Below are positions 58,263 through 64,000 of a DNA stretch of 64,000 bases, one piece after another. The notes under the pieces are model-generated. The model worked only from the letters and a program-made list of their open reading frames with translations. It searched no databases and was not told where the DNA came from. Source of the DNA: SFHK01 sp963618055 (lineage in GTDB: Bacteria; Bacillota; Clostridia; Christensenellales; Aristaeellaceae); contig CAVERI010000006.1 of NCBI GenBank assembly GCA_963618055.1, positions 1 to 64,000 on the forward strand. Reading direction: 5' to 3'. Numbering within the stretch: the first letter of the stretch is position 1; every line of letters begins with the position of its first letter. A program made the translations under genes and the position numbers.

Positions 58263-58677
58263 CGGGCCGAACCTGAACATGCTCGGCATTCGGGAAAAGC
58301 ATCTTTATGGCGCTCGGGATTACGCGGCGCTGTGCGAATACGTGAGAGAGCAGGGGCGGCGGCTCGGCGTGGAGGTGGAGCTGTTCCAGTCCAACCACGA
58401 GGGCGCGCTGGTCGACTGCATTCAGGCGGCGTATCAGCGCATCGACGGCATTGTGATCAACCCGGGCGCGTACACGCACACCAGCGTCGCGCTGCTGGAC
58501 GCGCTGAAGGCCGTGGACATTCCCGCCTGCGAGGTGCATCTGACGGACGTGAACGCGCGCGAGGAATTTCGCAGGATTTCCTATGTGCGGCTGGCCTGCA
58601 AAAGGACGTTCGCGGGCTGCGGCTTCGACGGCTATCGGATGGCGATGGAGTACTTGGTCGGCGAACAGCCGGAATAA
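58243..58677 (+). CDS. aroQ: 3-dehydroquinate dehydratase, type II
   Basis: A 144-residue dodecameric-type enzyme for the third shikimate step. Motifs are INGPNLNMLGIRE, catalytic Tyr in LYGARDY, SNHEGALVD, INPGAYTHTS with the catalytic His in EVHLTDVNARE. Start at 58243 lies within the end of the fusion gene after AGGGAGG. Last gene of the operon; a hairpin shared with the convergent gene follows. Confidence 0.95.
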   Translation: MKLLIINGPNLNMLGIREKHLYGARDYAALCEYVREQGRRLGVEVELFQSNHEGALVDCIQAAYQRIDGIVINPGAYTHTSVALLDALKAVDIPACEVHLTDVNAREEFRRISYVRLACKRTFAGCGFDGYRMAMEYLVGEQPE

Positions 58678-58710
58678 AAAACGGCGGCGGGGGAGAAAAT
58701 CCCTCGCCGC
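58676..58710. terminator. Terminator between the aromatic operon and the glycosidase gene
   Basis: GCGGCGGGGGA (58684-58694) pairs with TCCCTCGCCGC (58700-58710) with one wobble. On the minus strand the stem is followed by TTTTTT (58681-58676), so it terminates the glycosidase gene and may also serve the aromatic operon. Confidence 0.78.
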
Positions 58711-58717
58711 TCCATGG

Positions 58718-60328
58718 CTACAGGCTTTTTCCGGCGAACAGAACGTTCACGTCGTCGGGGAACCAGTCGTAGTGGATTTCCTCGCCGTTCAGCAGCCAGC
58801 GCGCCGGGCAGATGTTTTCCATCCAGTCCAGCGGAATCAGTGTGTCCCGCTGCACGGAATTGCGTGCGTAGGCTTCGCGAAGCTCGGCAAGCTGCGCGTC
58901 CGTCAGCACGTCGGGCTTGCAGGATACGAACAGCGGCGTGCCGCTCTTGGAAAGGATATCCAGCCATTGGCCGACCTGCGCCCACGGAATTTTGCCCGTG
59001 ACGCCCACGCAGTCCGCGTCCACGGCGTAAAACGCGCCGTGCTGCATCATGCGGAAGGCCAGCGTGTTCACGCCCATGCGGCGGGTGATGTCCCAGCTCA
59101 TGCCGTTGATGTCCGCGCCCGTGCGTCCCAGTTCCACCAGCCCCGCGCTCAGGTGCGAAATGGTGGCGCAGCCGATGAGCGCCACGTCATCGCCCGCGGC
59201 CTCGCGAATCGCGCGGTAGAAATTGGTGATGATTTCCGCGGAGGTCTTGGAGCGGTCGTGGAAGTGCCAGCCGTCCTCGGCGATCACGTAGGGAATTTTG
59301 TAGCCGCGGCGGCCCAGAATATCCTGCGTGGAGCAGTCGAACTTGATCAGCTGATAGCCCCAGTCGACGAACCGGCGCGTCGTTTTCCGGATGTACTCCA
59401 GCACGCCGGGGTGGGACGGATCCAGATAATTCGCGTTATAGGAGAGATGCCAGCCGTCGGGCAGTCCGCACACGTGATCCTCGTCGCAGATATAGCGAAC
59501 CCAGATGCCCGGGCGCACGCCCCGCGCGCGGATGGACGCGGCCAGGGCGGGCATGTCGGGAAAGGCGGCATTGCCCCTGTCCCACGGGCCGTTCTTGGGA
59601 TTGGGCGACCAGCCGTCGTCAATCACCATATAGGGCGCGTTTTCGTTGCCCGCGCACAGGTCGGAGACGATGCGCGCGTCCTCTAAAATCTGATCGTGCG
59701 AGCTTACGCCGTAGGCATAGTACCAGTTGTTCGCGCCGTAAACGGGATGCTTCGGGGCGCGAACGCCGCGCGACATGGCGCGGCAGAACTGCTGACCGGC
59801 TTCGAAGGCCGTGCAGTTTTCATAGGTGCGGAAGAGGATTTCCGCCGCGCGGAGCGTGCGTCCGCCCAGAATCACGCCGCGGCCGCCGTTGCGCACGTCC
59901 ATCCACAGCGTCACGCCGGACGCGTCGTACTGCCAGAAGCACAGCGCGCCGGGCTGCGTCTTCACGCCGAAGCCCTCGGTTTTGCGCCCCTCGCGCGCCT
60001 GCTCCGCGTCGGTTCCGTTGGAAACCAGCGCGAACCACGGCATGCACCGCTCCGGCACGATGCCGCGCCATTCCAGATTGCCGCCCGCGCGCTCCCACGC
60101 GTCGCCGTAAATGCGAACGGGCTCCGCACGCTTTTCCTCGGGCGTGAAATGCCAGCGCAGACGCAGATAGCAAAGCGGCGTCTGCTCCGCCGTCAGCTCG
60201 GCCAGAAGAAGATCGTCCTTCAGCGTCAGGGTATATCGCGCGTCCGCGAGCGCGCCCCGCGCGCCGGTGAAGGACTGCCTGTCCTGCTCCGTATAAATGG
60301 TTGTCAAATCGGGAAGCCGCGTAATCAC
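58718..60328 (-). CDS. GH36/alpha-galactosidase-like TIM-barrel protein
   Basis: A 536-residue cytosolic protein with an N-terminal beta-sandwich (to about 190) and a TIM barrel. Barrel motifs recall clan GH-D enzymes: NNWYYAYGVSSHDQILED, PYMVIDDGWSPNPKNG, GIWVRYI, YQLIKFDCSTQDI (nucleophile-position Asp) and GADINGMSWD (acid/base-position Asp). This fits alpha-galactosidase-like glycosidases, but the exact subfamily is uncertain. The GTG at 60328 follows AAAGGAAGAG; the longer frame lacks a ribosome site. Confidence 0.75.
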   Translation of the reverse strand: MITRLPDLTTIYTEQDRQSFTGARGALADARYTLTLKDDLLLAELTAEQTPLCYLRLRWHFTPEEKRAEPVRIYGDAWERAGGNLEWRGIVPERCMPWFALVSNGTDAEQAREGRKTEGFGVKTQPGALCFWQYDASGVTLWMDVRNGGRGVILGGRTLRAAEILFRTYENCTAFEAGQQFCRAMSRGVRAPKHPVYGANNWYYAYGVSSHDQILEDARIVSDLCAGNENAPYMVIDDGWSPNPKNGPWDRGNAAFPDMPALAASIRARGVRPGIWVRYICDEDHVCGLPDGWHLSYNANYLDPSHPGVLEYIRKTTRRFVDWGYQLIKFDCSTQDILGRRGYKIPYVIAEDGWHFHDRSKTSAEIITNFYRAIREAAGDDVALIGCATISHLSAGLVELGRTGADINGMSWDITRRMGVNTLAFRMMQHGAFYAVDADCVGVTGKIPWAQVGQWLDILSKSGTPLFVSCKPDVLTDAQLAELREAYARNSVQRDTLIPLDWMENICPARWLLNGEEIHYDWFPDDVNVLFAGKSL

Positions 60329-60421
60329 TGCCGTCTCTTCCTTTCGAACGTAAAACTGCCCGCTCCGTATTATAAGCGCGGCGGCGGCGCATTTCAATAG
60401 GCAACCGAGACAAATCTTTGC

Positions 60422-60450
60422 TTGACAGGGCGAGACGTTTGTGGTATTAC
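60422..60450 (+). promoter_or_regulatory. Promoter of azlCD
   Basis: TTGACA (60422-60427), a 17-bp spacer and TATTAC (60445-60450), 48 bases before azlC. Confidence 0.65.
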
Positions 60451-60498
60451 TAATTGTCTATTGATTAAGTGGGAATTGAGAGAAGGAAGGGATTTTAA

Positions 60499-61182
60499 AT
60501 GACGAGGGCGGCGCTGCGCGAGGCGTTCAGGCGCTCGATTCCGATTCTGTGCAGCTATGCGTTTGTGGGCATGGCGTATGGAATGATGATGGCCGAGGCG
60601 GGGCAGAAGTGGTATGCCGCGCTGCTGATCAGCATGGTGGTGTATACGGGCGCGTTTCAGTTCGTGCTGATTTCGTTTCTGGCGGGCGGCGTGAGCCTTG
60701 GCGTGATCGCGCTCACGGCGCTTCTGATGAACGGGCGGCAGCTGTTTTATTCGATCACCTTTCTGGACGATTTTTCAGGGATGGGGGCGCGCAAGCCCTT
60801 TATGATTCACACGCTGACGGACGAGACCTACGCCGTGAACCTGTCGCTTCCGCCGGAGATGGAGAACCGGCGCGAGGTGATGTTCGGTGTGGCGCTGCTC
60901 AGTTGGCTGTACTGGGCGGCGGCGACGGTGTGCGGCTGCGTGCTTGGGAACCTGATTCCATGGGATATGACGGGCGTGGATTTCTGCATGACGGCGCTGT
61001 TTGTGATCATCCTGATCGACCAGTGGGAAAAGGCGAAGGATCACAGCCCGGCGCTTCTGGGCGGCGCGATTGCGCTGGCCTGTCTGGCGATTTTCGGCGG
61101 GCAGTCGTTCATGCTGCCGGCGCTGGTGCTCACGTCGGCGGGGCTGCTGATTCCGGGCAGGAAGGGGGCGAGGGCGAAATGA
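60499..61182 (+). CDS. azlC: AzlC-family branched-chain amino acid exporter subunit
   Basis: A 227-residue membrane protein with seven to eight helices. The N-terminal FRRSIPILCSYAFVGMAYGMMMAEAG and MNGRQLFYSITFLDDF motifs are typical of AzlC/YgaZ, the large subunit of a two-part exporter for branched-chain amino acids or analogues. Start after GAAGGAAGGG. Its stop overlaps azlD by four bases. Confidence 0.93.
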   Translation: MTRAALREAFRRSIPILCSYAFVGMAYGMMMAEAGQKWYAALLISMVVYTGAFQFVLISFLAGGVSLGVIALTALLMNGRQLFYSITFLDDFSGMGARKPFMIHTLTDETYAVNLSLPPEMENRREVMFGVALLSWLYWAAATVCGCVLGNLIPWDMTGVDFCMTALFVIILIDQWEKAKDHSPALLGGAIALACLAIFGGQSFMLPALVLTSAGLLIPGRKGARAK

Positions 61183-61499
61183 GCGGATATACGCTTGCGG
61201 CGATTCTGGTTTCGGCGGCCTGCACGCTGTCCATGCGCGCGCTGCCGTTTCTGATTTTCACAAAAAACCGCCCGATGCCCGCATGGCTGCACAGGCTTGG
61301 GAAGACCCTGCCTATGGCGATTATGGCGGTGCTTGTGGTGTATTGCCTGAAGGACGCGCTCGGCGACCCGGCGCACACCGGCCTTGCGCAGGCGCTGGGC
61401 GTGGCGGTGGTGGCGGCGAGCTATAAGTGGAGGCATTCCACGCTTCTGAGCATCCTGCTCGGAACGGCGGCGGTCATGCTCCTGCTTCGGATTCTGTGA
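61179..61499 (+). CDS. azlD: AzlD-family branched-chain amino acid exporter subunit
   Basis: A 106-residue membrane protein with four helices and the family motif SMRALPFLIF near the N-terminus and MAIMAVLVVYCLKD in the middle. It is the small subunit that completes the AzlCD exporter. The ATG at 61179 overlaps the azlC stop; the longer frame upstream is an artefact. Two terminator-like hairpins follow. Confidence 0.92.
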   Translation: MSGYTLAAILVSAACTLSMRALPFLIFTKNRPMPAWLHRLGKTLPMAIMAVLVVYCLKDALGDPAHTGLAQALGVAVVAASYKWRHSTLLSILLGTAAVMLLLRIL

Positions 61500-61520
61500 C
61501 GGGCGCGAGCCCGGTTTTTT
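61500..61520 (+). terminator. Intrinsic terminator of azlCD
   Basis: CGGGC-GCGA-GCCCG stem-loop (61500-61513) followed by a T6 run, beginning at the last base around the azlD stop. A second hairpin with CGGCGGA/TCCGCCG (61532-61556) and six T residues lies just downstream. Confidence 0.78.
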
Positions 61521-61679
61521 GCCCGATTGTGCGGCGGAGGGAAGCAATTTCCGCCGTCGTTTTTTCTTGATGTCCCGTTTGGATAAATTATTGTCCCGCC
61601 GACCGCTTGAAAAGCCCGTGGGAGTCGTGTATATTGGTATGGACGGCGGAGAATCGAAACGCGGAGGGGGAGAGGACGC

Positions 61680-62585
61680 ATGGATTGCTCGATCATTTTT
61701 GACAACGCGCAGACGCTCAACAAATTCATGACCAACGAGAGGATTCTCTACCGCGTGAACGACCTGACGCTGGAGCTTCTGTGGACGGCGTTCCCGGATG
61801 AAAACGAGAAGAGCCTTCCGCGCGCGGAGGGGCAGCGCCCCATGAAGAGCCACAGCCATTCCTTCTGCGAAACGCACCTGTGCACGCAGGGCACGGTAAT
61901 TTACCGCTTCGCGGACGGCTGCGATTACATTGTAAACGCGGGCGACACCATCTTCATCCGCGAAAATGTGGAGCACGAGCTGGTATATACCAGTCAGGAC
62001 GCGCTGAAGATTTCGATGGCGTACCGGCTGATGGAGAACCAGTCGCTGTATAACCGCCCGGACAAGAGGCAGCTTTTAGACGTGCTTGTGATTCCGCAGG
62101 CGGAGCATATCTTTGAATTGTATCAGCTTCTGAGCGAGGAGCTTCAGGCGCTGCGGCTGGGCTATAAGGAAATGATCGGCTCCCTTCTGTTTCAGATTAC
62201 CATGGAATACGAGCGCCAGATCAGCGCCGCGCCCAGCGAGGACTCGGTGATTCAGCGCATCGACCGGCGCGCCGACGAGATTGAGAATTATATCAGCGCC
62301 AATCTTTCCACTAATATCACGACCATGGACGTTGCCCGCGTGCTCCACCTGAGCAAGCGGCAGATAAACCGCATTGTATTCAAGGAATTTGGCACCTCCT
62401 GCGGCGGGCTGATCAAGCAGCTCAAGCACAAGAAGGCGCAGGAATATCTGCTTTATTCGGACAAGAGCGTGCAGGACATTGCCGCCACGCTCGGCTACGG
62501 CAGCGTGTACAGCTTCAGCAAGTTTTTCAAAAGTCAGGAGGGCATGCCGCCTGCGCTTTTCCGGCGCTCCCATTATTCCTATTAA
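61680..62585 (+). CDS. AraC-family transcriptional regulator with cupin domain
   Basis: A 301-residue regulator. The N-terminal cupin has MKSHSHSFCETHLCTQG and an IFIRENVEHEL turn; the C-terminal HTH pair is TMDVARVLHLSKRQINRIVFKEFG and QDIAATLGYGSVYSFSKFFKSQ. Start after GGAGGGGGAGAGG. It lies upstream of and co-directional with the divergent DapA-superfamily gene and HAD phosphatase, which it probably regulates. Confidence 0.9.
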   Translation: MDCSIIFDNAQTLNKFMTNERILYRVNDLTLELLWTAFPDENEKSLPRAEGQRPMKSHSHSFCETHLCTQGTVIYRFADGCDYIVNAGDTIFIRENVEHELVYTSQDALKISMAYRLMENQSLYNRPDKRQLLDVLVIPQAEHIFELYQLLSEELQALRLGYKEMIGSLLFQITMEYERQISAAPSEDSVIQRIDRRADEIENYISANLSTNITTMDVARVLHLSKRQINRIVFKEFGTSCGGLIKQLKHKKAQEYLLYSDKSVQDIAATLGYGSVYSFSKFFKSQEGMPPALFRRSHYSY

Positions 62586-62640
62586 ATAAAAACGCGCACG
62601 CGGCGCTGAAATATTGAACAGACAGGGGATCGGCTATAGC

Positions 62641-63558
62641 ATGGAGACAATTGCAAGGGGCATCTATCCGGTTATGATCACACCGTTCACGGCGGACAAC
62701 CATGTGGACTGGGAGGCCGTGGATTCGATCGTCGAGTTCTACGCAAGACTTGGCTGCAGCGGCATATTTGCCGTCTGCCAGTCCAGCGAAATGTTCTTTC
62801 TGACGGAGGACGAGCGCGTGCGGCTGGCCGCGCGCGTGGTGAAGGCATCCGCCGGGCGGATGTGCGTGGTTGCGTCCGGGCATATCTCGAATTCGATGGA
62901 GGATCAGATTCGCGAACTGCGCCGCGTGGCCGACACGGGCGTGAACGCCGTCGTGATGATTTCAAACCGCCTTGCCGCGAAGGACGAGAGCGACGAGGTG
63001 CTGATTGCCAACATGCACAGGATTCTGGACGCGGTTCCGGACGTGCCCTTCGGCATGTACGAATGTCCCTGTCCCTATAATCGCCTGCTTACGCCGAGGG
63101 TACTGGAGGAGATGGCGGAGACCGGCCGCTTTCATTTCATCAAGGATACCTGCTGCGACGCGAAGCGGATCGCGGAGCGCGTGCGCCTGCTGAACGGCCG
63201 CATTCAACTGTTCAACGCCAACTGCGCTACGTTCCTCGAAACGCTGAAGGACGGCGCGGACGGCTTCAGCGGCATCATGGCCAACTATCATCCCGACCTG
63301 CTGGTGTGGCTGTATCAGAATTACCAGAAGCAGCCGGAGAAGGCGCGGCAGCTGTCGTCCATGCTGTCCGTCATGTCGCTGGTGGAGGGCTGCGGTCATC
63401 CCGCGGCGGTCAAGTATCACATGAATCTGGTCGGCATTCCCATGGAGCTGAAGTGCCGCACCATCGACGCGGACGTTCGCTTCGGCCCGCTCGACCGGCA
63501 CGCCATTGACGATCTTCTGGTGATGGAGGGGGTCGTGCGCGAATGGCTGAAGCACTAA
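62641..63558 (+). CDS. Divergent DapA-superfamily protein
   Basis: A 305-residue aldolase-fold protein: YPVMITPFTADNHVDW at the N-terminus, a Tyr at the catalytic position in FGMYECPCPYNR, and a Schiff-base Lys in HFIKDTCCD. The substrate loop that is GTTGE in DapA reads CQSSEMFF, so it probably handles a different keto acid. It is unlike the 22472-23362 homologue. The chosen ATG at 62641 has only a modest ribosome site; a TTG at 62614 is possible. It overlaps the downstream HAD gene by 16 bases. Confidence 0.8.
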   Translation: METIARGIYPVMITPFTADNHVDWEAVDSIVEFYARLGCSGIFAVCQSSEMFFLTEDERVRLAARVVKASAGRMCVVASGHISNSMEDQIRELRRVADTGVNAVVMISNRLAAKDESDEVLIANMHRILDAVPDVPFGMYECPCPYNRLLTPRVLEEMAETGRFHFIKDTCCDAKRIAERVRLLNGRIQLFNANCATFLETLKDGADGFSGIMANYHPDLLVWLYQNYQKQPEKARQLSSMLSVMSLVEGCGHPAAVKYHMNLVGIPMELKCRTIDADVRFGPLDRHAIDDLLVMEGVVREWLKH

Positions 63559-64000
63559 AAAGAGACTCTGGTCTGTTTTGCGGCGTGCTGCTGGCGAGCG
63601 ACTACGACGGCACGCTCGTGCCGGATACAAAGGTCGTCACCTCCGGCGTAAGGAAGGCCTTGCGGTTCTTTGAGGAAAACGGCGGGCGCTTCACGGTGTG
63701 CACGGGGCGGTGCTATCTGGGCTTTCATTCGTATTCCCGCGACATCATCAACGCGCCCGTGCTGCTGGCCAACGGCGGCATGGCGTATGACTATGAGAGG
63801 GCGGCCGTGGCGGTGGACAATGGTATCGGCGACGAGGGCATCGAGCCGCTGCGCGCCGTGGCGGCGCGGTTCCCGGACGTGACGATTGAGCTTTATCCGC
63901 TTGAGAAGTCGTATGCCATCCACCTGCTTCCAAAGTCCGAGCACCACTTTACCAGCCAGTCCATTCCCTTCGAAACGATTGACGACCCGTCGCAGGCGCC
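63543..64000 (+). CDS. HAD-superfamily (Cof-like) phosphatase, cut by the window end
   Basis: An open frame from ATG at 63543 runs off the window (152 codons seen). The nucleophile motif LLASDYDGTLVPD near residue 25, followed by RFFEENGGRFTVCTGR and LLANGGMAYDY, identifies a type IIB (Cof/YbiV) HAD hydrolase. These dephosphorylate sugar phosphates and similar metabolites. Overlap with the aldolase gene suggests joint sugar-acid metabolism. The nucleophile motif has Tyr between the two Asp residues, a normal variant. Confidence 0.85.
   Translation, partial: MAEALKRDSGLFCGVLLASDYDGTLVPDTKVVTSGVRKALRFFEENGGRFTVCTGRCYLGFHSYSRDIINAPVLLANGGMAYDYERAAVAVDNGIGDEGIEPLRAVAARFPDVTIELYPLEKSYAIHLLPKSEHHFTSQSIPFETIDDPSQA

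Overview
The window looks like a GC-rich, spore-forming, Gram-positive Clostridia chromosome, most likely an uncultured gut-type lineage (Christensenellales/Oscillospirales-like; this placement is inference). The signs are a SpoIIE homologue, strong AGGAGG ribosome sites, consensus TTGACA/TATAAT promoters, YtcP/LplB-type sugar importers, a pta-ackA-yceD-rpmF block and many glycan-utilisation genes. No CRISPR array, prophage, transposase or rRNA operon was seen. There is one tRNA-Arg(ACG).

Layout. 0-6.6 kb: short SpoIIE (minus), then an HdeD-like / MMPL / heptad-repeat operon. 6.7-7.8 kb: tRNA-Arg and a secreted trypsin-like protease with zinc ribbons. 7.9-14.4 kb (minus): two tandem paralogues of an unrecognised toroid-like family that share an almost identical 626-bp 3' block, an M29 aminopeptidase and a BceRS-like two-component system. 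14.4-23.4 kb: a BaiN-like flavoprotein and RpiR regulator, then a sugar ABC importer, an AraC regulator, and a divergent sialidase-like protein with a DapA-family aldolase. 23.4-34.4 kb: small hypothetical, LdcB/VanY peptidase, DUF4272, polysaccharide deacetylase, YugP protease with a decayed copy of its 3' end, AraC, a FucI-like isomerase, GH32, a DUF4304-like protein and YfhO. 34.6-41.8 kb: MarR-MATE, a DUF6273 protein, rpmF/yceD/ackA/pta and a small secreted protein. 41.9-47 kb: a LytTR regulator with a soluble GHKL kinase, then an ABC exporter pair. 47.1-50.1 kb: an AT-richer ABC cassette (ATPase and two permeases, one frameshifted at an A7 tract) that looks inserted.

50.3-58.7 kb is the highlight. 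A consensus promoter drives a short leader ORF whose product is packed with Phe and Tyr, followed by a strong intrinsic terminator, and then one compact operon with every shikimate-pathway step plus both the Phe and Tyr branches: aroF-tyrA-aroB-aroA-aroC-pheA-aroE/aroK fusion-aroQ. This reads as a ribosome-mediated attenuator controlling nearly all Phe/Tyr synthesis. A complementary segment between the leader stop codon and the terminator can form a competing antiterminator.

58.7-64 kb: a GH36-like glycosidase (minus), azlCD, then AraC, a divergent DapA-superfamily protein and a HAD phosphatase cut by the window end. The repeated combination of AraC or RpiR regulators, importers, glycosidases and sugar-acid aldolases suggests a glycan-foraging lifestyle.
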